DNA from: Pararge aegeria | Taxonomy: Eukaryota > Arthropoda > Insecta > Lepidoptera > Nymphalidae | Assembly: GCF_905163445.1 (NCBI RefSeq) | Contig: NC_053190.1 | Span: 15,812,501 to 15,876,500 of the forward strand | Direction: 5' to 3' | Length of the DNA: 64,000 nt | Part shown: one piece after another, positions 11,532 through 21,871 of the stretch | How positions within the stretch are numbered: the first letter of the stretch is position 1 | How the letters are laid out: each line of letters begins with the position of its first letter | Notes under the pieces: generated by a model | What the model saw: the letters and a program-made list of their open reading frames with translations, nothing else | What the model was told of the DNA's origin: nothing | Databases searched by the model: none | Position numbers and translations under genes: made by a program

Positions 11532-11929
11532 ATTTAAATTAAATGGTTATCTATTTGAGTTTATAACCTTTCAAGCTTGGACTTTAAATTTCGAACCCTG
11601 AATGCCGACGGTATTATTGTTATCGGCAATTCCAAATTCCCAATCGGTCAAAATCCAATACATATTGAAATAGTTTCGTGCACCAACGTTTAACATAAAG
11701 GCGCCCATCGGTCTCCTCGACAATAGGATAAGGCCTTGAAATAAGCGTAATCAACGAGAGCGGATATTTTGTTTCTAAAAACATACCTACACAACAATCG
11801 TAATATAAATAATTTACTAAGCCAACTCTGCTATAACAATGTCAAAAAGAATATAAATTAAAAAACGTAACGTATAGTAAAATAAAGTAATGAAGTATAG
11901 CTAATCACAAGTTTTCACAGATAGAAAAA

Positions 11930-12120
11930 AATAATTTTAAAGTCAACATCTCCTGAGGATGCTCCGGTTTCGGAGCGAAACGTGCGTAGAGGGTACATTG
12001 CCGAAGATCTGTTTGGTGTGGAGTATAAGAATTGAAGAAATTATAACATATTAATATAACACCATACAGATTCTCCTGCTTTTCGCTGAGTATACCAAAT
12101 TGAGTTTAATTTTCATAAAA
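11930..12120 (+). repeat. Hammerhead-type fold-back repeat, reference copy
   Basis: The core at 11944-12000 has CTGAGGA (11953-11959), extra T, GCTCCG-GTTT-CGGAGC (stem II), GAAA (11977-11980), ACG-TG-CGT (stem III), A (11988, cleavage position) and GAGG pairing with TCTC upstream (stem I). The outer arm gattctcctgcttttcgc follows to about 12120. Confidence 0.7.
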
Positions 12121-12251
12121 GATGTGATTGCGGTCAAGCGAAATCACACCATCATTGTAGATACATTTCATTTACATTTGGATACATTTTACAAGTCATT
12201 GAAATATTATTGACTAAAAATATAGCCTCAAGTATTCATTGTCTACTTATA

Positions 12252-12370
12252 TCCGAGTATAGACCTCTAACTTTTCGAAGTTAGGTGACTTTTGTTACGT
12301 TCTCAAAGACCTGTGGAGTCCTTTTATCCGCACTTGGCCAGCTAAGAGACCAGATAAGACTGCTGCCAAA
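12252..12370 (+). repeat. SINE-B, internally deleted
   Basis: It has cctctaacttttcgaagtta, gttctcaaagacctgtggag and ccgcacttggccagcta; head and tail are lost. Confidence 0.6.
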
Positions 12371-12776
12371 ATTAATCTCATTCTGGGAAACTGCTGGCCG
12401 TTAATGATTAAATAATAATGAATACCTTTCAAAAAACTTATTAAAATATTATTTTACTAAACAGCAATGTAACGTCTTAAACTGTGGCCGCTCGTTTCGT
12501 AGCTTTCGGCCTTAAAAGCTGAAATTCGAAACAGAATAACTCATCAAGCGCGGCGAAAGTTGGACGAATGAAAATTAATGAAATTCTCCACTATGCGAAC
12601 AAACGGTCCTGGGCTTACAAAGCCTTGATAATAATGTTTGTTGGATAGGCAATATTATTTGATCCTACCTAAATTACTTTCAGTACATATTTCATTGAAC
12701 CAAATAAATAAAATAGGTATTATTACATAGCAACCACTTCAACATAGCAACATATAAAATATTGCGCCTGATTTTA

Positions 12777-12999
12777 TCCTACTAGGATTATAAATACAAA
12801 AGTTTGTGTGGATGAATGGATGGATGTTTCTTACTCTTTCACGCAAAACTACTGGACCAATTTGAATGAAATTTGGAACGAACATAGATAGATCCTAGAT
12901 TAAAGCATAGGATACTATCTATCTCGGAAAACTGCATAATTCCCGCGGGATTTATGTCAATGTAAAGCAAACGCGGACGAAGATGCTGGCCACAGCTAG
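12777..12999 (+). mobile_element. Non-autonomous Helitron, complete
   Basis: It starts TCCTACTAGGATTATAAAT and ends ...CACAGCTAG. It lies between A (12776) and T (13000) with no target duplication. The 5' part contains gtttgtgtggatgaatggat and ttcacgcaaaactactggac, typical of the lepidopteran family. Confidence 0.8.
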
Positions 13000-13362
13000 T
13001 TATTATTAATATACGCATTTTTTTTTAATAAAGGCAGATAATACTTATGTATTATCAGAAACGGTGATAGCCATTAACTTTCAAAGCTATTCAATGAAAT
13101 GAAATGTAATTTTATTCGCTGAATATGAGCTTACATATTATGGTCTTATTATAATAACATTCCTCCATAAGCATGCGAAATGCAAAGTGCACAACAAGAA
13201 AAATCATTGCAAAATCTTGTTGAGCAAGCATTTAAAAGTTAATAATTAAATTATACGGGTAATATTAATGTTATCATTATAATGTCAAAATAATATTATT
13301 TTTAATTCGAAGAAGTATAGAAACATTTTGTACACAGCCAATGCGCCAGATTTTTCTTAAAC

Positions 13363-13427
13363 AAAACGCGTAGGTTCATTTTTTAGACCTGCTAGATGCA
13401 GGTCTAAAATATCAACCTACGCGTTTT
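13363..13427. repeat. 65-nt imperfect palindrome
   Basis: The outer arms AAAACGCGTAGGTT and AACCTACGCGTTTT (14 bp) and inner arms TTTTAGACCTGC and GCAGGTCTAAAA (12 bp) are perfect. They are separated by a symmetric 4x4 mismatch and a 5-nt loop. Confidence 0.9.
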
Positions 13428-13751
13428 TATTGTAGATTTTAAAGCACATAGCAATTAATTACTCTCATTAGTTAAATAACACCTTAACGTCTTTCTCAGC
13501 TTCCTTTTAGTGTTAATCTGGTTTTAATTCATGTCATTAGGATTAAAACGGAGTTCATCGCTTGAGTTTAACAAATCTAATAACCCGACTAAGGAAAAGC
13601 AAAGGAGTAATCTTAAATAACATAAGTAATAACATAAGTGCCTCCCAATTCCTTTATGTAATGTATTTTCGTTATATATTTTACCTGTTTTTATAAATGG
13701 AGCGTCAATTGGTTTCGCTTTACTTTATCATCTTAATTCCCATATCTTGTA

Positions 13752-14110
13752 TCTTTAAACGAGCAATTCTTGTATATATATATATAACCAGCTGACCCCA
13801 ACGCCATCTGTCGGGCTGATTTGTAAATCTAAACCATCCAGGGCGCCACCCAAACGCATACCGAAAAATTCATTCATATCGGTCCAGCCGTCTAGGAGGA
13901 GTTCAGTGACATACACACGCACACAAGAAATATATATATAAAGATTGGAATATCGGAATCGGCTCCAACGATTTTCATGAAATTTAGTATACAGGGGGTT
14001 TGGGGGGCGATAAATCGACCTAGCTAGGATTCATTTTTAGAAAATGTCATTTTATTTGTGTTTTCCGGTAATAACCGATTTGGTGCAACGAAGTTGCACG
14101 GGTCAGCTAG
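13752..14110 (+). mobile_element. Non-autonomous Helitron (host of a nested insertion)
   Basis: It starts TCTTTAAACGAGCAATTCTT and ends GTTGCACGGGTCAGCTAG between A and T. The same element without the insert is at 57084-57282. Confidence 0.85.
13788..13944 (-). mobile_element. Non-autonomous Helitron nested in 13752-14110
   Basis: On the - strand it runs TCTTTATATATATATTTCTT...GGGGTCAGCTGG. It is inserted precisely between A and T; removing it restores tataattggaat, as in the copy at 57084-57282. A sister copy is 19685-19843. Confidence 0.85.
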
Positions 14111-14124
14111 TTACGTATTAACAA

Positions 14125-14500
14125 CCCACTGCTGGCCACAGGCCTCTTCTCTTATTAGCTTAGCAGACAGTGCTTTGAACTTAAACCCACCACCTTGCAC
14201 CAATGCTAGATGGTGGCCATTAAGAATTACTAATATTTATCATCTGCAGCCGATTAGCGTCCCACTGCTGGGCACAGGCCTCTTCTCTTATAGCAGACAG
14301 TGCTTTGAACTTAAACCCACCACGCTGCACCAATGCGGGATGGTGGCCATTAAGAATTACTAATATTTATCATCTGCAGCCGATTAGCGTCCCACTGCTG
14401 AGCAAAGGCTTTCTCTCTCACATGTGAGATGGTTTAGTATATACCCCACCACACTGCTGCGATGCGGGTTGGTGGAGTTTAACGACTATCATCACAACTT
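14125..14500. repeat. Tandemly repeated retrotransposon 3' end (136-, 130- and about 110-bp units)
   Basis: Units begin cccactgctg at 14125, 14261 and 14391. Units 1 and 2 are nearly identical, including cagtgctttgaacttaaacc and gatggtggccattaagaatt; unit 3 is diverged. On the - strand the units read gaggcctgtgcccagcagtg, an RTE-like 3' end. Confidence 0.8.
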
Positions 14501-14504
14501 AGTG

Positions 14505-14640
14505 AAAATAACCGGGACCGTCAGACCGTGCTCTTAGAAAACACATAATGCATATCTATTGTTTTCCCAACCTAGGATTCGAAACCAGGGCCTCGTTATA
14601 CTTAGTTAAAAACGCTTAACATTAGACCGACGTGGCAGTT
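14505..14640 (-). repeat. Another tRNA-derived SINE (SINE-E), head region
   Basis: The - strand has aactgccacgtcggtctaat, an eroded A box, then tttcgaatcctaggttggg (B box) and tgtgttttctaagagcacgg. Confidence 0.5.
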
Positions 14641-15088
14641 AAGTCTAATATTTATAATTGATGGAATATAATAGAGGTATAATATCATTATTATTATTAT
14701 GTTCAAATAATTTAACATAATTAGCGAAATATTCCAGACCATTTTGCAATTATTGAAATTGTCGAATGCCTACCTATGAATTATAACTAAATTTATTCAT
14801 ACATATTTTACCATCATCAACGTAATTAATATCCCACGCGTGTTTATTGTATTTTATTACAGAAAGCTATCTAGAGCTTAAGCCCACGACTTCGCTTTAA
14901 TGCGAGTGTGCATAGTTTTATACTCGTACCTACTTACGAGTTATTAAACACTAATTGGATATTAATAAGCACTAATTTTTAATTTATCTTGCCTGTTTCT
15001 GCCTCGTTAATCGTGTGGTTGGCAAATTCGAGCACACGAGTATATATCATGGTTCTTAAGTCCAGCAGTGGACAGATAAAGGCTATTT

Positions 15089-15379
15089 GACGGCCGACTG
15101 GCGCAGTGGGCAGCGGGCTACTTTCTGGGTCTGGGTCGTTTTTCAAGGCCGTCGGTTCGATTCCCACAACTGGAAAATGTTTCTGTGATGAACATGAATG
15201 TTTTTCAGTGTCTTGGGGTTTATATGTATATTATAAGTATTTATTTATAATATTCATAAAAAAAAAAACATCAGTTATCTTAGTACCCATAACACAAGTT
15301 ACGCTTACTTTGAGACTAGATGGCGGTGTGTGTATTGTCGTAATATATTTATTTATTATTATTATTATTTATTTATTAA
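15089..15379 (+). repeat. SINE-A, full length
   Basis: It has gacggccgactggcgcagtg, a short duplication around ctgggtctgggtcg, ggttcgattcccacaactgg, the body and an ATTT tail. Confidence 0.88.
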
Positions 15380-15469
15380 TCTGTCTATACTTGTACACTT
15401 TCATCGTCATCTTCCGTGATTCGTAAAAAGCTAACTCTCATACCTTTCGTGCAAGCTATATAACAATAT

Positions 15470-15765
15470 TGGATATAAGCAGGCGTTACTTTGCGGAAAT
15501 CCATAATATATTATGAAAATTAGGCTTAATTTACTAAGCTCCGCGAACAGCAGGAGAATCTGTATGGTGTAATTTATAATTACTTCAATCCGGAGTTTAC
15601 TCCACACCAAACAGATCCTCGGCAATGTACCCTCTACGCACGTTTCGCTCCGAAACCGGAGCATCCTCAGGAGATGTTGACTTTACAATGAACAATTATT
15701 AATTATAAATTAAACCATACAGATTCTCCTGCTGTTGTTAAGCTTAATTTTCATAAGCTATATAA
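15470..15765 (-). repeat. Hammerhead-type fold-back repeat with core
   Basis: The left arm ttactttgcggaaatccata...gcaggagaatctgtatggtg and the right arm accatacagattctcctgct are inverted. The core lies on the - strand at about 15620-15680, with CTGAGGA, stem II and GAAAC intact. Confidence 0.75.
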
Positions 15766-16448
15766 CAGTTAACAAGACAAAGAAAGGCAACTAGATATCT
15801 ACGTGAAATGCGAACCCCTCAGCCGAAGCAAAAAGTCCCCCTACGTGAAATTAGAGCTTATTTAGGCAACAGACTCATAATGTCACATAATGGCTTTTCA
15901 ATTTTCGACGAAATGCCAGCAAAATCCATTCTTGTCGTCGTCGAAATACTGACAATAACCTTTATTAAAAGCTCCGTCGAAAATATGGCAATCAAATGGG
16001 AAATTTCTTGAAAAAAATCAACCCCTCGTCGCTAAGCATCAATGGTATTTCAATTATACGACAACGATACGTCGTCGATATGACGAAATAGGGTGTGTAT
16101 TTTTTGTAGCCGATATTGCAACATACTATTTTTACATCCGCTCCGTCATAAAAGCAGGAGGTTCTTGGCTCGATGTATATGACTGTAAACAAAATTATCA
16201 ACTGATTTGAAGGGCATGTGTGTAACAAAACAATTAGTATAATATAGACGTGTAATTTTATGAAAATAAATGTCCGTTTCGTCTTAAGCTTTCGGATCAG
16301 ATAAAATGATTAAATTTAAGAGTTTAAAGTTCAAATGAAAAATGTTAACATATATAAATTACTATAGATTTCGCCTGCACGATATTAAAGTTTTCCGATG
16401 TAACTTTAAAATTTTCACGAAATAATTTATAGCTGAGGCACTCACAAT

Positions 16449-16650
16449 AATAAATAAATAAATATACTACGACAATACACACATGGCTATCTAGCCCCAA
16501 AGTAAGCGTAGCTTGTTTTATGGGTACTAAGATAGCTGATGAATATTTTTTTATGAATGTAATACACATAAATACTTATAATATACAGATAAACACCCAG
16601 ACACTGAAAAACATTCGGTGGAGGAAGGAATCGAACCCACGACCTGGGAC
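16449..16650 (-). repeat. SINE-A, head truncated
   Basis: The minus-strand tail, body and B box (gggttcgattccttcctcca) are present; the A-box side is replaced by a CA-rich stretch. Confidence 0.8.
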
Positions 16651-16734
16651 TCAGAAACACACACACCACCAACAACACACCGTCATTACACAGCTTAGAT
16701 TATTATCACGTTTTATTTATTATAATAAATAATA

Positions 16735-16875
16735 ATAATGATAAATCTTTATTTGGAACAGTTACAATGGCACTTAAAATAGCAAGGGTGGCACTGCAAT
16801 AGTAAAAACTGTGCTGCATGTACCACCGCCCACCTCCAAGTTATAGTACAGTAATTATACAAATGTTCCACTAGA

Positions 16876-16950
<75 letters not shown>

Positions 16951-17410
16951 TGCGTTTATATTATAGATACTCGTACGTACTACAGGATGGCTAGGGATTT
17001 CATATATTTGATAGAATGAACTCTTCCATTTGATCATAGCTCATTTGCAGTAGCCATGTAGTAATTTTCGTTTTAGCTAGGTAATTAGTCATTGGATAGA
17101 TATTTAATTTCTTATTGATCTTGTTATATATATAAGCTAAGAATGAATGTTGGTGTTTAAAGGAGGATGTTCGAGGCTTGTAAATGATACGGCAAACAAT
17201 GTCGCTTCTGCGTTTGTTAGCGGGGAATGTGGGGTCAAATGTAAGGGATGAATGTATCTTGAGGGTAATGGACAACAAGAATAGTTGACGTACTGTAAGG
17301 ACTTTATAGGTTTCATACAGTAGGTGAGTTGGAAAACGGTAGGATTTATGACCCATGACTTTAAGAACCGATCGCTGGGCCCGTTCAAGATGAATTATAT
17401 GCAGATATTA
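16735..17410 (-). pseudogene. Non-LTR retrotransposon ORF C-terminus plus 3' UTR
   Basis: The - strand reads HLERAQRSVLKVMGHKSYRF, PTHLLYETYKVLTVRQLFLL and so on to a stop at 17000. LERAQR..LKVM..K.YRFPT..LY......VR.L is typical of the ORF2 C-terminus of a LINE family common in moths. A 3' UTR of about 260 bp follows, with a long GT/CA microsatellite, an AATAAA signal near 16750 and an ATT-rich tail. At least 118 codons are open, so the insertion looks younger than the other LINE remnants here. It is 5' truncated. Confidence 0.65.
16880..16952. repeat. GT/CA microsatellite
   Basis: An almost uninterrupted GT run of about 70 bp lies within the 3' UTR of the adjacent LINE remnant. Length polymorphism is likely. 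Confidence 0.98.
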
Positions 17411-18024
17411 TTATAAACAGAACCGACAGCTATTAGTGCTTACCATTTTGGACCCGAGCTGTAAGTCGACAGCAGGTCCTCGGGATTAATAAAACACTAA
17501 ACGGATGAAAAATAAAAGTCTGTTTTTTATGTTATTGTTAAAATTGACGCAAATGGTACACGGAAAACCATCGCCCATAAACAGATTAACACTTTGCAAG
17601 GCATTCAAGAAAGACCTGTTACAAAGTGACGCCCTTTGTCCATCAACTTGAGTCGTAGGTGCTAAACCTCATGTGCCTGTAATAACGACCTTGAGACTCG
17701 AAGAAAGCAATGCTTTGCGGCAGGAATGAACATGACGGTAGTGCTTCCACAGTTATAACAACAAATATCTTATCGTTTAATATAAAGAGATACAAATGCT
17801 TGAAAGGGTGCGCGGCAGTTTCGTGACGTCGTAGAATTCGCGTGCTCGATGAAAAAAAACGCAATTTATGCTCACGTAATAGGCGATGCGAATAATTCGC
17901 GGGGGTTCAGTCGATAGGTGCACCATGCAGCGGCGATATTTTTTTTTTTTTTTTTTGACTAATATTATAAATGCTGTAAGCTGTTAATTTCTGTAATGTT
18001 CCAGCTTCCCTTTCGGGAGGAACA

Positions 18025-18375
18025 AATTCGATCCCCGGCACTTAGCAACTTTTATGAGTTATATATAACATTTTAATCTATTAAATATCACTTGCTTCGA
18101 AACGTGAAGGAAACATCGTGAGCAAACCCTTTTTTTTTGTTGTGGTGGAAAAGCTTTATGGCTACCCCTGTGCTTTTGGGCAAGACAGAGGTTATGTAGG
18201 ACTCGTTTACCCGAACTAAAAACCACCACGGCATGCCCCTCTCGTTGGCTTTATTGGACGTCCGGGGAACCCGTTGTATACTTCCCAGAATCGTGAGCAA
18301 ACCTGCATACCTGAGAGTTTTACTTATTGTTCTCAAGGGTGTGTGAAGTCTACCAATCCACAGTAATTCTAAGAA
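18025..18375 (+). repeat. SINE-B split by a retrotransposon insertion
   Basis: The left piece 18025-18128 carries cacttgcttcgaaacgtgaa and ggaaacatcgtgag; the right piece resumes with atcgtgagcaaacctgcata and gtgtgtgaagtctaccaatc. The 14 bp ATCGTGAGCAAACC is present on both sides of the insert. Confidence 0.85.
18129..18289 (-). mobile_element. LINE or SINE 3' tail inserted in SINE-B
   Basis: The insert of 161 bp starts on the + strand with a T run, that is, it ends on the - strand in poly-A. It is flanked by 14-bp target duplications at 18115-18128 and 18290-18303. The - strand reads GMPWWFLVRVNESYITSVLP in one frame, like the 3' region of an R1/jockey-type element. The 5' end is truncated. 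Confidence 0.85.
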
Positions 18376-19395
18376 AGACCCGTACTGAAACCGAGTTTTT
18401 TTTATGACATTGTGTATGTCCGACTGGGGTAAAACGTCGTCGTCAACATCAACCCATTACCGGCCCACTACAGGGCATGGATTTCGTGGGAAATTGATCG
18501 AATTTACTGATCGCACTCATGTACATGCATGTAGATAAATTTTTGTAATACCTGTACCTTATGGTCACCCTATTCGCGACCTTTTTTGCGACAATTTCGT
18601 TCCGTAATAGCCGGCCTCATTGGTGTATAATAATTTAACGTTGCAGCTAAATTCAATTAGGGAGTTTATTACCATTACTAACCCCCCGTCCCCCTCCCCC
18701 CTTTCACAAGTCTCAATAAAATTTTAATAATTATTTAAGATTACTAAGAGAAGCATTGAAATTTTAGCATGTTCAAACGCCAGAGACCCTTTCGCAGGGG
18801 AAGAATGAGACAGGAATCTAGAGCTTTGTCTCTCTATGCTGCCCTAATATGACGTGACGTACTTCCATCGGTATTTACTGGGACTGACAATTCGTAGTCG
18901 CAAATGCTAATGGACATACAACACATTTTTAGATTAACATTTTAAATTAAATAACAAAGTAAGCATTCTGGTGCTTAAAATATTCAAATGCAGTTCATTT
19001 TATCAGCAGGAATTAAGCCACGGTGAATAATGCACGTACAGAGCGAAAATGTTTGGCAAGACTACAAAACTACTTAGCACTTGGCACCCGGAGCCCGGTG
19101 AAAACAATTGTCCGTTGAAATGCTATAATCAAATAACTATGAAGGAAAAATATAGCATTGAAAATACCCAAATATCTCATTGTCTCTCTGGAACTGAATG
19201 TAAGGAAGACGCGCAAAAATTTGTACTGCAGTGTAAATTTGTAAAGGAACAATTGCCACTTAGCTCGTCTTGATGTTCATAGCCTCACACCCATGAAAGT
19301 TGGCCTAGTGTTTTGCATGTTTGTTTAAGAAACTCGAGGCTAAACACCCGGATCAGATCAAATTAATCGGGTACCTATTGGGTTATTCTGTTGTA

Positions 19396-19665
19396 ATGCA
19401 ATGTACCCTCTACGCACGTTTCGCTCCGAAACCGGAGCATCCTCAGGAGATATTGACTTTACAGTGAATAATTGTTAGACTTAACACTGCGTAGAGGGTA
19501 CATTGCCGAGGAATCTGTTTGGTGTGGAGTATACGGATTGAAGTAATTATAAATTATACCATTCTCCTGCTGTTCGCGGAGTATAGCAAATTAAGCTTAA
19601 TTTTCATAATGCATTATGGATTTCCGCAACGTAACGCCTGCTTCTATCCAATATTTAGAATGATG
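19396..19665. repeat. Hammerhead-type fold-back repeat, with both core halves
   Basis: A complete core lies on the - strand (about 19404-19460). After a short spacer comes a partial + strand core (tgcgtagagggtacattgcc at about 19490), then the right arm (ctcctgctgttcgcggagta). Confidence 0.75.
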
Positions 19666-19684
19666 CTTAGCAGAAATATACATG

Positions 19685-19843
19685 TCTTTATATATATATA
19701 TTTCTTGTGTGCGTGTTTATGTCACTGAACTCCTCCTAAACGGCTGGACCGATTTGAACGAATTTTTTTGTATGCGTTTGGATGGCACCCTGGATGGTTT
19801 AGATTCACAAATCAGCCCGACAGATGGCGCTGGGGTCCGCTTG
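19685..19843 (+). mobile_element. Non-autonomous Helitron
   Basis: It starts TCTTTATATATATATATTTC, contains ctcctaaacggctggaccga, and ends GGGGTCCGCTTG (CTAG decayed). It is a sister copy of the nested element at 13788-13944 and nearly the same length. Confidence 0.75.
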
Positions 19844-19849
19844 TATATA

Positions 19850-20260
19850 TATTTTTTTTAATAACGAACGATAGGCCAGCGCTTGGCGACTATCATGCCC
19901 GTTAGAAAGCAGTGATGCGGTCTAGGTTGGAGCACGCTTGCCTAGAAAAAGCCTATTCACTCTAGCCTTGAAGGTACTCAAATTATACGTGGCAGGAAAC
20001 ACAGTTTCCGGGAGGGCGTTCCACATCTTAGCGGCACGTGTCAGAAACGTGGATAGAAAACGTTTCGTGCGTGTATGCAGCGTGGTGGTAGCATATCCCT
20101 AAATTCCATTGTCACTTAAATCTCTAATTCTACTAAAAGCTCTACTACTCGTCTCTCAGCTGGAAGCTATGCCCCAATCATAATCGCCTGTAATTTCAGT
20201 AACCACAATAGGAAGACGTATGGGGGGGTCTAAATACAAATTTCATATTAAATCTTAGGG
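19850..20260 (-). pseudogene. Non-LTR retrotransposon ORF C-terminus plus poly-A
   Basis: On the - strand, 20098-19922 encodes TTTLHTRTKRFLSTFLTRAA then KMWNALPETVFPATYNLSTF, KARVNRLFLGKRAPT and a stop: the WNALP-type tail of jockey/R1-group ORF2. The 3' UTR and an A-rich end (T run near 19850 on the + strand) follow. Upstream to about 20260 the same element continues, degraded. Confidence 0.7.
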
Positions 20261-20639
20261 AAAACGACGAGGCGTAATTATATTTTAAAGGGTCAGAACC
20301 AGCCTCTTTTTATACGAATTTATATATAAGCGAGGTAAAAAACTTTATCTCATACCAGCTACTTCATGTTACTCATTTTGTCGGATAACTCCTGTGAGAA
20401 TATTTTATCGTATCACATCGTTTACGACGAATCAAATTTTATTGCTATCATCTTAATATCAGGCGCTCCGTAGAATATTGTACGTACTTATAACTCCATC
20501 GAGAAAATGCTTTAATATATTTCCCTTGTACCAGAAAATCTTTATGAACCCAGAATCGGTTATGAATATACTTGTGTATTATCCCTTTTTCATTTAATTA
20601 AAAATAATTGTAGAAGAGAAATATCGCAACTGCCATTCT

Positions 20640-21349
20640 TATTTATGAAATATATAATTTTATCACAGTGATAGTGCTGAGAAACTAATAAAATAAATAA
20701 AACAGTGAGTAATAAAGGATATTCAGTGATAAAAGTGTAAAAATAAGTGAGAAAGTTTAGTGATAACCAAAAATATGTTGTTGAGATGTCTCTGTCGGAC
20801 AGGACGGTGACCTGAATCGAAGTTTAAGCAAATATTAGGGACGTGAACACTAAACGTGGTGTAAGCGTTAGACCATACTAGATACTAAAAGTTTTAGTAC
20901 TTTTTGTCGCTTTACGCACGCCAAAGACTATACAGTGAAATGATTATTCAAATGGATAAGTGTAAAAGGTACTGTGGTACTAAATAACAATATTTTTGAC
21001 AGTTGTCTTGACTTTTTGAAATAAGTTCTTCTTCAACTGGGACGCTCTACGTACACAAGCCTGAAAAACCTTTCCCGGTGGGTTCGTAACTTCGGTTAGC
21101 ACACACAAGGTCGTCAAGGACATATGACGCGTGCTGTGTTTAATAGAAAATGTGCCACGGCGTGTTCTTGTGGTGTTAGTCGCTAGTGTGGTCTTGCGGC
21201 GTCAGGTGTTAGTTGGCGTTGGCGATGACGCGGGGGGAGGGCGTGCCACCGCGCTTATCAGGAGATAAGGCGGCGGTTGATAGCGGAGTCGCAAACGGTG
21301 GCGAGGCATCATAGTGACCAGGCCGCTAGGAAGCCGGCCGCCGCCCGTC
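20640..21349 (+). promoter_or_regulatory. Probable promoter and 5' leader of the Bruno/CELF gene
   Basis: Composition changes from AT-rich repeats to unique sequence. Around 20660-20765 there are several AGTGATAA/AGTGAGTAA-like words and a TCAGTG initiator match at 20723-20728. CpG-rich DNA from about 21020 leads into the coding exon. Such AGTGATAA-rich leaders are common, in my experience, in lepidopteran 5' UTRs. No TATA box stands out in this AT-rich DNA. The transcription start is not fixed, and a non-coding upstream exon cannot be excluded. Confidence 0.4.
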
Positions 21350-21483
21350 ATGCTGCACTCTCTGAACGCACTCGCCGGCAAGATATCGCCGGGCGGCGGC
21401 CTTGACACAAACGCGAATCGACACTCGCACCCCAACAGGAACCACAAATCCTCGTCGCCATCATCGCCGTACTCCAAGACGAA
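21350..21483 (+). CDS. bru (CELF): Bruno/CELF RNA-binding protein, coding exon 1 (leader)
   Basis: This is the first coding exon of a Bruno/CELF-type regulator of splicing and translation. It encodes 44 codons plus two bases, beginning MLHSLNALAGKISPGGG and ending in a Ser/Pro/Lys-rich stretch (SSSPSSPYSK). The start is the first in-frame ATG after a TAG at 21281-21283, with G at -3. The exon ends ACG AA and is followed by the consensus donor gtaagt at 21484. The leftover AA joins the T that opens exon 2 at 42441 to make Asn, keeping the frame open into the PDPDYIK-MFVGQ sequence typical of the family. The region is strongly GC-rich against an AT-rich background. No domain is visible here. 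The exon call rests on ORF, donor, phase and composition, not on leader homology; a further 5' non-coding exon is possible. Confidence 0.72.
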
Positions 21484-21836
21484 GTAAGTCCCTAGCACCT
21501 ATCAATTATAATCCGACCGTAAAAAGAATGCGCTTCTGACAGCTGCCAATTGGTCATATAAAACAATATATATCTTCTCCCCTTAAATTAAATTTAAAAA
21601 AAAAAAAACAATTATCGCCTTTGCAAAATTTTCACCTATTATCTGTCAGGAACGCATTCTTTCAATGGCTGAACTGCAGTCAAGATTATCCACTTTTATT
21701 GTATGCAAATCTCTTCACTAATTTTACACATGTGATGGTTATGTATATTTTGATAGGTAACCCTGTCAAAAGTCTGATATTATATTCGCATAAGTTTTGT
21801 TTTAACTGTATTTTAGTATTCCAAATGCTAAATATA

Positions 21837-21837
21837 C

Positions 21838-21868
<31 letters not shown>

Positions 21869-21871
21869 ATA
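21837..21871. repeat. TA microsatellite
   Basis: A run of TA dinucleotides of about 35 bp near the start of intron 1. Confidence 0.9.

Larger units (their letters stand above)
1..20640. other. Upstream region without a confident host gene
   Basis: This is AT-rich DNA full of repeats that are listed separately. It may be intergenic or an intron of an unseen 5' exon. 1-1000, 2300-2880, 4060-4560, 6150-6360, 11550-11900, 14640-14980, 15770-16440 and 17410-18000 hold no gene or known repeat that I can name. Confidence 0.5.

Noticed and set aside
15106..15426. 106-aa ORF with a repeated cysteine-rich start (PTTGKC..DEHECFSV)
   Set aside because: The same peptide recurs at every SINE-A copy; it is translation of a pol III-type SINE, not a protein family.
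15431..15664. Repeated peptide with CLVW..RIEVIINYTIQ..LLFAE..KLSLIF
   Set aside because: It is translation of the hammerhead-type fold-back repeat and is in different strands and frames at each copy.
16855..17037. 60-aa ORF of His/Thr repeats
   Set aside because: It is produced by the GT/CA microsatellite.
21202..21498. 98-aa minus-strand ORF across exon 1
   Set aside because: It is the antisense shadow of the GC-rich exon 1; the + strand frame joins in phase to a recognisable Bruno protein.
21837..21871. Possible CRISPR or regulatory array at the TA-rich stretch
   Set aside because: It is a simple TA microsatellite; no repeat-spacer structure exists anywhere in this eukaryotic window.
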